From: JAZQHR01 sp045540695
GTDB lineage: Bacteria > Bacillota > Clostridia > UMGS1810
DNA length: 11,254 bases
Direction of reading: 5' to 3'
NCBI GenBank assembly: GCA_045540695.1
Contig: JAZQHR010000045.1
Span: 1-11,254 of the forward strand
Shown here one piece after another: positions 1 to 7,785 of this stretch. The translations under genes and the position numbers were made by a program. Each line of letters opens with the position of its first letter. Position 1 is the first letter of the stretch. Under the pieces are notes generated by a model. It saw only the letters and a list, made by a program, of their open reading frames with translations, ran no database searches and had not been told where the DNA came from.

Positions 1-41
1 ATATAAAAGATGTTGAAAAATGTCGAAAGCGAGGAATATAC

Positions 42-1478
42 ATGAAAAAAACATATATAACATCAATGCCAAATCGTATTGGCGCATTTTTAAAAGCGAG
101 CAAGTGCTTTTCGGCATTAGGAATTAACATTACTCGTGTAAGCTACAACAAGGCGGTAGATTCACATACGTTGTTTATAGATGCTGAAGGAACTGAGGAA
201 CAGCTGAAGAAAGCAGATAGCGAACTCGAAAAGATTGGTTATCTTCAAAATAATAACTCGAAAACAAGTATTGTTTTATTGGAGTTTTGTTTGAAAGATG
301 TTCCTGGAAGTGTTACGGATGTTTTGACTCTTATTGACAGATTCAATTTTAACATTTCATATATAAGTTCACAAGAAAACGGAACAAGTTATCAGTATTT
401 TAAGATGGGCTTGTATGTTGATGATTCTCAAAAAATATCCGAATTTTTAAAGGAAGTTGAAAAAATATGTAAAGTTCGAATAATAGACTATAACAGCTCG
501 GAAAAGGTTTATGATAACAGTATTTTTTACAATACGTATGTTATGGGTTTGGCTCAAATTATGGGTCTACCTCCAGATATAAGCAAAGAACTTTTAGTGC
601 ATGTAAATCTTGCTATGCAGACGTTGGACGAACAGGGATTATCGCCATATCGTACCTTTGACAGCATTAGCAAATTTGCAGAATTACTCGGTGCTTCAAA
701 AGGAGCAAATTTTTCTCCGCGTATAACTAAACACAAAATCACCGAAAAAACCGAAATAATATTGATAGAACCACCTTGCGGAAGTAACACAATCATTATA
801 AATAGTGACAGAAAATATTTATTTATTGACAGCGGTTATGCTTGTTATACAGAAGAAATGCTAAGTATTTTTAAAGAAATTATACCAGAATTTAATGATA
901 TCAAAAAAACGATACTTATAACACATGCCGATGTTGACCACTGTGGATTATTGCCACTATTTGACGAGGTTATTGCCAGTCATAAAACTGCAATGTGCTT
1001 AAATAAAGAACATAATGGAAAAAATGGATACAGGGAGGAAAATGCCCTGCACAAACCTTATATTAATATTTGCAAATTACTTACATCATATAAAACGGTA
1101 AATCCTGATAAAGTTACTGCATTGTGGGATGATATAGAAAATTCCGAAGAACCGCTTACTCAAATTGGGTTTTTTGATTTTGGAGAACTCCATTTTGAAG
1201 TGTATGAGGGACAGGGCGGGCATCTTCCAGGAGAAATAGTTCTTATAGACTATCGAAATCATATTGCAATTACCGGTGATATTTATATTAACGTTCACGG
1301 ATTAACGCAGGAACAGGCAAAATACAACCAGTATGCTCCTATACTTATGACGTCTGTTGATACCAACCCTGAGCTTTGCTCAGAAGAACGAAAGGCGATC
1401 ATGCAAAGACTTGGTGTAGGAAAATGGCAAATTTATGGTGCACATGGATTTAAAAAGGATTATTCTGTTAATATATAA
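42..1478 (+). CDS. ACT-ACT-metallo-beta-lactamase fusion protein, predicted ligand-regulated metallohydrolase
   Basis: The 478-residue protein has two ACT-like ligand-binding domains in tandem (about 1-70 and 75-148). Each carries the usual Pro/Gly turn before a helix (PNRIG near 10-14, DVPGS near 86-90) and a following GINI/FNIS strand. A helical linker (about 155-215) leads to a metallo-beta-lactamase fold (about 235-475). Visible metal-site residues are the HxDxDH block H295/D297/D299/H300, H394 in GGHLPGE, D413 in ITGDIY and H468 in YGAHG near the C-terminus, so the site looks complete. ACT domains usually bind amino acids or similar small molecules and control an attached enzyme; that this applies here is inference, and the hydrolase substrate is unknown. 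There is no signal peptide, so it is probably cytoplasmic. The ATG is preceded by GAGG at 31-34. The frame stays open upstream to the window edge, but the ACT fold begins right at this Met. It is first of a same-strand run with the ECF genes, 70 bases before ecfT; a functional link is unproven. Confidence 0.85.
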   Translation: MKKTYITSMPNRIGAFLKASKCFSALGINITRVSYNKAVDSHTLFIDAEGTEEQLKKADSELEKIGYLQNNNSKTSIVLLEFCLKDVPGSVTDVLTLIDRFNFNISYISSQENGTSYQYFKMGLYVDDSQKISEFLKEVEKICKVRIIDYNSSEKVYDNSIFYNTYVMGLAQIMGLPPDISKELLVHVNLAMQTLDEQGLSPYRTFDSISKFAELLGASKGANFSPRITKHKITEKTEIILIEPPCGSNTIIINSDRKYLFIDSGYACYTEEMLSIFKEIIPEFNDIKKTILITHADVDHCGLLPLFDEVIASHKTAMCLNKEHNGKNGYREENALHKPYINICKLLTSYKTVNPDKVTALWDDIENSEEPLTQIGFFDFGELHFEVYEGQGGHLPGEIVLIDYRNHIAITGDIYINVHGLTQEQAKYNQYAPILMTSVDTNPELCSEERKAIMQRLGVGKWQIYGAHGFKKDYSVNI

Positions 1479-1536
1479 TTTTGTTGCTAAACTTTAAATG
1501 AGCTTAGGATTTAAAATTTTGGCATCCGGATTTGAT

Positions 1537-1542
1537 AAGGAG
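1537..1542 (+). promoter_or_regulatory. Shine-Dalgarno site that fixes the ecfT start
   Basis: AAGGAG lies six bases before the ATG at 1549. An in-frame ATG at 1498 would add 17 residues unlike the EcfT family and has no comparable site, so 1549 is preferred. The 70-base gap from 1479 to 1548 shows no terminator hairpin, so readthrough from the previous gene is possible. Confidence 0.75.
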
Positions 1543-1548
1543 TACAAA

Positions 1549-2439
1549 ATGAAAAACGAATTTACTACATATCATCCGATAGTAAACTTAATATATTTCG
1601 TGCTAGTTATAGGATTTTCGTGCTTTTTTCTGCATCCTGCATGTCTTATAGCGTCTTTTTTGTGTGCATTTATATATTCGGTAATGCTTGGCGGTGTTAA
1701 ATCACTTAAAACTAACCTTATATTTATGTTTCCTGTGATGATTTTTACCGCTATTTTAAATCCGCTATTCAATCACGAGGGTGTGACTATTATATTATAT
1801 TTTCCAAACGGTAATCCACTTACTGCAGAATCAATTTACTACGGAATAGCAGCAGCGATTATGCTGGTAAGCGTTATTTTGTGGTTTTCTTGCTACAATA
1901 AAATAATGACAAGCGACAAGTTTATATATGTTTTCGGCAAGATTATTCCGTCACTTTCGCTAATGATTTCTATGACTCTTCGGTTTGTGCCAAGATTTAT
2001 ATCACAATTTAAATTAGTGTCTAATGCTCAAAAATGTATTGGCAGAGATGTGTCAAACGGAAAACTTGTAAACAGGGCAAAAAATATAATTTCTATAATG
2101 TCAATAATGTTAACATGGTCACTTGAAAATGCTGTCGATACTGCCGACAGTATGCGGTCACGAGGTTACGGACTTTCTGGCAGAACAGCATTTTCTATAT
2201 ATGCTTTTGATAAAAGAGATTTATGTGCTTTGCTATGTATAATGATACTTGGAATATATGTTTTTATAGGTGCAGTGCTTGGTAAAATACACTTTGACTA
2301 TTTTCCCACAATGCGTGGTGGAGAAGTATCAACATACAGTACAAGCATATTTGTAGCATATTTTTTACTTTGTATATGCCCTGTAATCATCGAGGTTTGG
2401 GAGGTGCAACGTTGGAAATTTTTAAGATCGAAAATTTGA
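1549..2439 (+). CDS. ecfT: ECF transporter transmembrane subunit EcfT (CbiQ family)
   Basis: This 296-residue membrane protein has the EcfT/CbiQ layout: hydrophobic segments near 11-28, 30-47, 54-72, 95-117 and 225-247, with a last one near 265-282. A long amphipathic cytoplasmic region (about 145-215) carries the coupling motifs. The sequence shows TLRFVPRF (143-150), NAQKCIGRD (159-167), where the first Ala-Arg-Gly-type motif sits, and MRSRGYGLSGR (202-212), the second. In the family these helices sit in grooves of the two ATPases and pass on the power stroke. The length is slightly above the usual 250-270 residues. The gene overlaps the following ATPase/S-component gene by 28 bases, which suggests coupled translation and 1:1 assembly. 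The transported substrate cannot be told from EcfT. The start follows AAGGAG at 1537-1542. Confidence 0.9.
   Translation: MKNEFTTYHPIVNLIYFVLVIGFSCFFLHPACLIASFLCAFIYSVMLGGVKSLKTNLIFMFPVMIFTAILNPLFNHEGVTIILYFPNGNPLTAESIYYGIAAAIMLVSVILWFSCYNKIMTSDKFIYVFGKIIPSLSLMISMTLRFVPRFISQFKLVSNAQKCIGRDVSNGKLVNRAKNIISIMSIMLTWSLENAVDTADSMRSRGYGLSGRTAFSIYAFDKRDLCALLCIMILGIYVFIGAVLGKIHFDYFPTMRGGEVSTYSTSIFVAYFLLCICPVIIEVWEVQRWKFLRSKI
2399..2406 (+). promoter_or_regulatory. Shine-Dalgarno site inside ecfT that fixes a TTG start
   Basis: GGGAGGTG, a near-perfect match to the 16S rRNA 3' end, lies five bases before the TTG at 2412. An in-frame ATG at 2370 would add 14 residues (MYMPCNHRGLGGAT) unrelated to ABC ATPases, whereas the TTG start opens directly with the first ABC beta strand (MEIFKIENLSFTYPD). 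Confidence 0.8.
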
Positions 2440-5063
2440 GTTTTACATATCCCGACAGACAGTATAAAGCACTTTGCGAAATAAATCTAACTATAAACAG
2501 TGGAGATTTTATTACTGTATGCGGAAAATCAGGTTGTGGAAAAACGACCTTACTTAGAATGCTCAAAAGTACGCTTGCACCTTGCGGGAAAATAAGCGGT
2601 GAGATTTGGTTTAATGGTAATGTGCTATCGCAAACCGACAAGCAAACCCAAGTATCGCAAATAGGGTTTGTAATGCAAAATCCTGACAATCAAATAGTAA
2701 CCGATAAGGTGTGGCACGAACTTGCGTTTGGCCTTGAAAGCCTTGGATATGATACTTCCGATATACGTGCGCGTGTGTCTGAAATGGCTTCTTTTTTCGG
2801 GATACAGACATGGTTTCATAAAAATGTAAATGAGCTTTCAGGCGGACAAAAACAGCTTTTAAATCTTGCTTCTGTAATGGCGATGCAGCCAAAGGTGCTT
2901 ATACTGGACGAGCCTACAAGTCAGCTTGACCCTATAGCAGCTCATGAATTTATAAAAACACTTGAGAGGATAAACCAAGAGATAGGCACTACTATTATAC
3001 TTTCTGAGCATCGATTAGAAGAGGCGTTTTGCGTATCAAACAGAGCTGTTGTAATGGATAATGGCGAAATAATAGCCGATGGACATCCTGTAGATATAGC
3101 AAATATATTAAAATCACAAAATCACGATATGTATATATCTCTTCCTGCTCCAATGCGAATATATGGAGAAGTTGAAGGTGGACAAGATTATCCTCTTAAC
3201 GTGCGTGATGGACGATGCTGGCTGGAAGAATATGCTATAAAACATAACTTAAATGAAGATGCCATCCCAAATAGTCCTATGTACAATGAGGCAACAAACG
3301 TGGCAGTTGAAATAAAATCCGCTTGGTTCAGGTATGAAAAAAATATGCCTGATGTTATAAAAGGCCTGGATGTTAAAATAGGCAGGGGTGAATTATTTAC
3401 CATAGTCGGCGGTAACGGAACTGGTAAGACAACCATGCTTTCGCTTATAAGCGGTTTGAATAAGCCGTATAGGGGAGAAGTGTATATAAACGGCATAAAA
3501 ATATCCAATGTAAACAATTTGCATGGCGGATGTCTGTGTATGCTTCCGCAAAACCCGCAAGCGTTATTTTTGAAAAAAACAGTATATCTTGACCTTTTGG
3601 ATATGCTGTCAAATAAAAATGTTTCGGCTAGTGAAAAGGATAAATTGATAAAAGAAATTTCGCATTTATGCCGAATAGAAAACTTGCTTTCTTATCATCC
3701 ATACGATTTGTCGGGCGGTGAACAGCAAAGGGCGGCACTTGCAAAGGTGCTTTTAAATAAGCCTGAAATATTACTTCTTGATGAGCCTACAAAGGGGATG
3801 GACGCAGAGTTTAAAGAAATATTTGCAAGTATACTCGGTGAACTTAAATCAAATGGCGTAACCATAGTTATGGTATCGCATGACATTGAATTTTGTGCAG
3901 AGTATGCTGACAGATGTGCTATGCTTTTTGACGGGAATATCACTTCAATTGGTCATCCTCGGGATTTCTTTGCAGGCAAAAGCTTTTATACTACATCTAC
4001 CAATCGTATGGCAAGAAAGGTATTACCTGGTGCTGTGGTTGCAAATGATGTAATATCAGCTTGTGGTATCAAATGTGAAAAGAAAAAAACTTCAACACAC
4101 ATACTATCTGAAATGAAAAAAAGCGCTGTAACTAAGAATATAAATACAGTGGGAAAAGCCGGTATTAAGCCATATAAAATAGGGTTAGCCGTTTTGTTTG
4201 CAGCTTTATTTGTTGCATCACATATACTGCAACGTGATTTAAATACCGGGTTTTCAAATCCTTGGATTCAAATTTTATCAATACTATCTCTTGCAGCATG
4301 TTTTGTTTGCATTTTGCCTGTGAAAGCGTATAATATAAATGTTGAAAACATACGAGAAAATAGACGAGGGTTTACCATACATACATTTGTTTCGGTTTTG
4401 TGTGTGCTTGTGATTATACCGCTTACTGTTTTTATAGGATTTTACTATCTTCACGACAGAAGGTATTATTTTATAAGTATGCTCATTATACTTGAGATAA
4501 TGATACCGTTTTTTATGAGATTTGAAAGGCGAAAACCAAAGGCGAGGGAGCTTATTATAATAAGTGTGCTTTGTGCACTTGCAGTTGCCGGTAGAATAGC
4601 ATTTAATATGCTTCCGCAGTTCAAACCAATAGTGGCAATTGTGGTTATATCGGGAATATGCTTTGGCGGTGAAACGGGTTTTTTGGTAGGAGCAGTTTCG
4701 GGTTTTGTATCAAACTTTTTCTTTGGTCAAAGTCCTCTTACTCCATGGCAGATGTTTGGGCTTGGAATTATAGGTTTTTTGGCAGGAGTATTGTTTGAAA
4801 GACGTATAATAGGGAAAAATAAGATATTGATATGTTTGTTTGGTGCTTTTGCCACATTTTTCATATATGGACTTATTTTGAATTTTGCATCACTTATATT
4901 GTGGCAGAACAGCCCAACTTTTGATATGTTTATCATGTCGTGTGTAAGTGCGTTGCCTTTTGATTTGGTTCATGCGATATCTACAGCATTTTTCCTCTGG
5001 TTTGCATCAGAGCCTGTAATCGAAAAGCTTGAAAGAGTAAAGAAAAAATATGGACTTGTTTAA
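2412..5063 (+). CDS. ECF transporter fusion: two ABC ATPase domains plus C-terminal S-component-like membrane domain
   Basis: From the TTG start the protein has 883 residues. ATPase 1 (1-about 235) has Walker A GKSGCGKTT (38-46), Q-loop Q89, signature LSGGQ (142-146), Walker B LILDEP (163-168) and switch H200. ATPase 2 (about 297-530) has GGNGTGKTT (333-341), Q380, LSGGE (433-437), LLLDEP (454-459) and H490. Both sites look catalytically complete. After a charged linker (about 545-585) come about four hydrophobic segments (588-605, 617-635, 656-680, 686-703). A roughly 160-residue, multi-TM block follows (711-868) with RELIIISVLCALAVAGRIAF, FGGETGFLVGAVSGFVSNFFFG and SPLTPWQMFGLGIIGFLAG, which resembles ECF S components. 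ECF modules usually use separate ATPase and S proteins; double ATPases such as YkoD are known. With EcfT this would make an importer from two polypeptides. The substrate is unknown; a cobalamin-like cofactor is only a guess from vague recall of similar S components. Confidence 0.88.
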   Translation: MEIFKIENLSFTYPDRQYKALCEINLTINSGDFITVCGKSGCGKTTLLRMLKSTLAPCGKISGEIWFNGNVLSQTDKQTQVSQIGFVMQNPDNQIVTDKVWHELAFGLESLGYDTSDIRARVSEMASFFGIQTWFHKNVNELSGGQKQLLNLASVMAMQPKVLILDEPTSQLDPIAAHEFIKTLERINQEIGTTIILSEHRLEEAFCVSNRAVVMDNGEIIADGHPVDIANILKSQNHDMYISLPAPMRIYGEVEGGQDYPLNVRDGRCWLEEYAIKHNLNEDAIPNSPMYNEATNVAVEIKSAWFRYEKNMPDVIKGLDVKIGRGELFTIVGGNGTGKTTMLSLISGLNKPYRGEVYINGIKISNVNNLHGGCLCMLPQNPQALFLKKTVYLDLLDMLSNKNVSASEKDKLIKEISHLCRIENLLSYHPYDLSGGEQQRAALAKVLLNKPEILLLDEPTKGMDAEFKEIFASILGELKSNGVTIVMVSHDIEFCAEYADRCAMLFDGNITSIGHPRDFFAGKSFYTTSTNRMARKVLPGAVVANDVISACGIKCEKKKTSTHILSEMKKSAVTKNINTVGKAGIKPYKIGLAVLFAALFVASHILQRDLNTGFSNPWIQILSILSLAACFVCILPVKAYNINVENIRENRRGFTIHTFVSVLCVLVIIPLTVFIGFYYLHDRRYYFISMLIILEIMIPFFMRFERRKPKARELIIISVLCALAVAGRIAFNMLPQFKPIVAIVVISGICFGGETGFLVGAVSGFVSNFFFGQSPLTPWQMFGLGIIGFLAGVLFERRIIGKNKILICLFGAFATFFIYGLILNFASLILWQNSPTFDMFIMSCVSALPFDLVHAISTAFFLWFASEPVIEKLERVKKKYGLV

Positions 5064-5073
5064 ATACTAAAAA

Positions 5074-5081
5074 GGATGTGA
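5074..5081 (+). promoter_or_regulatory. Shine-Dalgarno site for the TTG start of ccdA
   Basis: GGATGTGA matches GGAGGTGA at seven of eight positions and lies four bases before TTG at 5086. The ATG inside this site is followed at once by TGA, so it cannot start the gene. No other start lies before the hydrophobic first segment. Confidence 0.65.
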
Positions 5082-5085
5082 TTTT

Positions 5086-5739
5086 TTGGAATATATAATA
5101 ACATTTTTGGTGGGGATTATTTCGTTTATATCTCCATGTATGCTTCCAATGCTTCCAATATACATCTCATACTTTGCAGGCGATAATGCTAAAAAGTCAA
5201 AAACTTTTATTTCATCTGTAAGCTTTGTGGCTGGATTTACTGTTGTTTTTTGTGCACTTGGAATGTTTGCAGGAAGTCTTGGATTTGTGCTTGGAAAATT
5301 TCACGAAGCTGTTGAAATGATAAGCGGAATAATAGTTATAATATTGGGACTTAATTTTCTTGGAATTATAAAAATACGATTGTTTAAAGGTATACATGCC
5401 TCGCACAATGTAAAAGGCATTTTTTCGGCTTTTGTTTTTGGAATAGTGTATTCGGTAAGTCATTTACCGTGCGTTGGAGCTTTTTTAGGAACGTCGCTTA
5501 TGACTGCTTCAGCATCAGGGTCGGTAGGAAAGGGAATACTTCTTTTGCTTTCTTATTCACTTGGTATGGGCATACCATTTCTGATTTCTGCACTTGTTGT
5601 TGAAAAGCTTAAAACTGCTTTTTCTGCTATAGAAAGAAACTATAAAACCATAAACCTTATATGCGGAATCTTCCTTGTTGTACTTGGCATTTGTATGGCT
5701 ACGGGACTATTTCATCATTTATTACACATAGCTAAATAA
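5086..5739 (+). CDS. ccdA: CcdA-family membrane thiol/disulfide transporter
   Basis: This 217-residue protein has about six hydrophobic segments and the two conserved cysteine sites of the CcdA/DsbD transmembrane family. C18 lies in SFISPCMLPMLPIYISYFAG at the end of the first segment, and C129 lies in VSHLPCVGAFLGTS in the fourth. In the family this Cys pair carries reducing equivalents from cytoplasmic thioredoxin across the membrane to extracytoplasmic thioredoxin-like proteins, for cytochrome c maturation or for repair of surface proteins. The length is normal for short CcdA proteins (about 210-240). There is no adjacent thioredoxin-like lipoprotein or cytochrome gene in the window, so the partner is unknown. 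The gene starts 22 bases after the ECF fusion gene and ends 15 bases before the hydrolase gene, consistent with one operon. The start codon is TTG. Confidence 0.87.
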   Translation: MEYIITFLVGIISFISPCMLPMLPIYISYFAGDNAKKSKTFISSVSFVAGFTVVFCALGMFAGSLGFVLGKFHEAVEMISGIIVIILGLNFLGIIKIRLFKGIHASHNVKGIFSAFVFGIVYSVSHLPCVGAFLGTSLMTASASGSVGKGILLLLSYSLGMGIPFLISALVVEKLKTAFSAIERNYKTINLICGIFLVVLGICMATGLFHHLLHIAK

Positions 5740-5754
5740 TAACGGAGGGACGAT

Positions 5755-6768
5755 ATGAAACTTAATTTTGAGCAGATAAAAAGTATTACTACAGGGGCTG
5801 TTAAAGTTAGTAACGAAAATGATGGTTTTCATTTTCAGCGTTTTACAGATAAACAAAGAAAACTATATAAATCGGTAAATACAGACCATTATAAAAAATG
5901 CTTTTGTACTGCTGGTATAAGATTTTCGTTTAAAACTGACAGCAAGAAAATGTATATGAATATTGATACACAATTTGGCTCATCAAGAACGTATTTTTCT
6001 GTTGACGTATTTGTGAACGGTGTGTTTAAAGATGCAATAGATAATTATTCCAATATGGAATTGCCAAAGATGTATACAATAGCTGATTGCCCGCTTGGTG
6101 ATTTTTCTAAAACAATTGACCTTGGCGAAGGTGAAAAGGAAGTGTGCGTGTACCTTCCGTGGTCTGTTAATACAGTTGTAAAAGAAATAGTGCTTGATGA
6201 TAACGCAGTTATCAAGCCTATAAAGAGAGATAAAACTCTTCTTGCATTTGGCGACTCAATCACACATGGCTATGACGCACTTAGACCGTCCAACAGATAT
6301 ATATCAAAGCTATCAGATATGCTAGGTGCAGAAGAATATAACAAGGCTATCGGCGGAGAAAGATTTTTTCCTGACCTTGCCATGCTTAAGGAAGACTTTA
6401 TACCTGATTATATAACTGTAGCATACGGTACAAATGACTGGAAGTTGACATCAGAGGAAACCTTTGATAAAAATTGTAAAGCGTTTTACAGTGCGTTAAG
6501 AAAAAATTATCCTGATACAAAGATTTTTGCTGTTACTCCTATCTGGAGAAAGGACACAGATATTGAAAGACAGTTTGGAAATTTTGAGACTGTTGAAAAG
6601 CATATTACAGATGCCGTAAAGGACATTGGAAATGTAACTGTTATTTCAGGGTATGATTTTGTTCCTAAGAAAGAAAAGTATTTTGCTGACTTCAGACTTC
6701 ATCCAAACGATGACGGTTTTGAACATTATGCAAATAATCTGTATAGTGCGATTGAAAAATTTATATAA
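5755..6768 (+). CDS. SGNH/GDSL-family hydrolase with N-terminal beta-rich domain
   Basis: The 337-residue protein has a C-terminal SGNH hydrolase domain (about 160-337): block I GDSIT (166-170, nucleophile S168), block II Gly in AIGGE (G200), block III GTND (225-228, N227) and block V with H316 in LHPND. Such enzymes are serine esterases, often deacetylating carbohydrates. The N-terminal part (about 1-150) is beta-rich (for example YFSVDVFVNGVFKDAI), like the jelly-roll-type domain in front of some carbohydrate esterases. No signal peptide is visible, so a cytoplasmic enzyme is likely, perhaps removing acyl groups from imported glycosides; the substrate is inference. The Asp partner of the catalytic His appears to be D312, giving DxxxH rather than the usual DxxH. 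GGAGGG at 5744-5749 precedes the ATG with good spacing. It lies 15 bases from both neighbours. Confidence 0.82.
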   Translation: MKLNFEQIKSITTGAVKVSNENDGFHFQRFTDKQRKLYKSVNTDHYKKCFCTAGIRFSFKTDSKKMYMNIDTQFGSSRTYFSVDVFVNGVFKDAIDNYSNMELPKMYTIADCPLGDFSKTIDLGEGEKEVCVYLPWSVNTVVKEIVLDDNAVIKPIKRDKTLLAFGDSITHGYDALRPSNRYISKLSDMLGAEEYNKAIGGERFFPDLAMLKEDFIPDYITVAYGTNDWKLTSEETFDKNCKAFYSALRKNYPDTKIFAVTPIWRKDTDIERQFGNFETVEKHITDAVKDIGNVTVISGYDFVPKKEKYFADFRLHPNDDGFEHYANNLYSAIEKFI

Positions 6769-6783
6769 AGGATAATATTTAGC

Positions 6784-7656
6784 ATGAGAAAAAAAGCATT
6801 TATATACATAATATTAGCCGGAATACTATGGGGAACATCAGGTATATTTGTAAATATATTGTCGCCTTTTGGCTTTACCCAGTTTCACATGACCTCTATG
6901 CGTGGATGTGTGGCAGCAATTATAATGTCTGCGTATGTACTATGCAAAAATAAAAGTTTATTTAAAGTTCATCCAAAAGAGCTTTTACTTTTTGCACTTA
7001 GTGGTATTTCAGTGTTTGGTACATCATCGTGCTATTATGGTGCTATAAGAGCGTCAAGTGTGTCGACAGCGGTTGTGCTTATGTATACGGCACCAGTTTT
7101 TGTAATGGCGTTTTCGGTAGTGTTTTTGGGTGAGAAATTAAATAAAATAAAGCTTCTTTCAATCATAATGGTTATGCTTGGTTCAATACTTGTTTCGGGT
7201 GTAATAGGTGAGATGAAGTTTGGTGTGTTGGGAGTAGTATTAGGACTTTCATCAGGACTTTGTTATAGTGCTTATAATGTTTTAACTAAGATAGAAATGA
7301 TGCACAAAAGTAATTCTACATCTGCAACAGTGTATAGCTTTATATTTATGGCTATAGTGTCAACGGCATTTTGCAATCCCGGTGATATGTTTTCGATTAT
7401 CGCATCAACTCCGTCAGATACTATTCCACTTGTGCTTGGAATAGGTGTGGTTACGTGTGTACTTCCGTACTTTTTATATACTCTTGCACTTAAAGATATT
7501 CCTGTGGGCACTGCAGCTGCAATGGGTATAATAGAGCCGGTATCAGCGACGCTGTTTAGTGTGATGATTTTTAAAGAGCGGTTAAGCATTTTTTCTGCTA
7601 CAGGAATTATTCTTGTGCTTTTGGCAGTATTTTTAATAAGTAAAAGTGACAGATAA
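6784..7656 (+). CDS. EamA/DMT-superfamily 10-TM transporter
   Basis: This 290-residue, very hydrophobic protein shows the two EamA repeats (about 6-140 and 148-287), about five membrane segments each. The first opens with IILAGILWGTSGIFVN. The conserved repeat ends are TAPVFVMAFSVVFLGEKLN (102-120) and IEPVSATLFSVMIFKERLS (250-268). Family members are mostly exporters of amino acids, metabolites or drugs, and the substrate here cannot be predicted. The ATG at 6784 follows AAAGGA at 6767-6772, which overlaps the stop of the hydrolase gene, so the two genes are translationally close. This is the last gene of the + strand run. Its TAA stop (7654-7656) is formed by the outermost bases of the inverted-repeat element downstream, yet protein length and C-terminus look normal. 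Confidence 0.88.
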   Translation: MRKKAFIYIILAGILWGTSGIFVNILSPFGFTQFHMTSMRGCVAAIIMSAYVLCKNKSLFKVHPKELLLFALSGISVFGTSSCYYGAIRASSVSTAVVLMYTAPVFVMAFSVVFLGEKLNKIKLLSIIMVMLGSILVSGVIGEMKFGVLGVVLGLSSGLCYSAYNVLTKIEMMHKSNSTSATVYSFIFMAIVSTAFCNPGDMFSIIASTPSDTIPLVLGIGVVTCVLPYFLYTLALKDIPVGTAAAMGIIEPVSATLFSVMIFKERLSIFSATGIILVLLAVFLISKSDR

Positions 7657-7677
7657 AAGGGGCTTTCTCAATAAACA
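7654..7677 (+). repeat. Left terminal inverted repeat
   Basis: A 24-base arm, perfectly complementary to 7786-7809. Its first three bases are the TAA stop codon of the EamA gene. It contains a GGGGC block and the CTTTCTCAATAAACA segment. Confidence 0.85.
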
Positions 7678-7707
7678 GATAGTTCGAATAATTAATAAAA
7701 ATCGTAG

Positions 7708-7727
7708 GGAATGGATTTATCCATTCC
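7708..7727. repeat. Hairpin in the centre of the inverted-repeat element
   Basis: GGAATGGA (7708-7715), loop TTTA, TCCATTCC (7720-7727) form a perfect 8-bp stem. It is framed by GTAGG on the left and CCGCG on the right. A second, weaker stem follows: AAACG at 7731-7735 with CGTTT at 7744-7748. Confidence 0.7.
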
Positions 7728-7785
7728 GCGAAACGTATAAACGCGTTTTCTACAGAAATTATTGTCTATTTTATTCGTATGGGTT

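Noticed and set aside
10..45. Small frame ATG at 10 ending in TGA at 43-45 with an ATGA overlap to the first gene
   Set aside because: It has only eleven sense codons, follows an in-frame stop at 4-6 and lacks a ribosome binding site, so it is not supported as a leader peptide.
920..945. Metallo-beta-lactamase motif HADVDH with Asp in place of the second His
   Set aside because: At first it looked like a broken metal site, but HxDxDH variants such as THQDIDH are known in functional family members, and all other ligands are present.
1479..1548. Possible terminator or promoter between the ACT-MBL gene and ecfT
   Set aside because: No stem followed by a T-run and no recognisable -35/-10 pair was found; only the ecfT ribosome binding site is clear.
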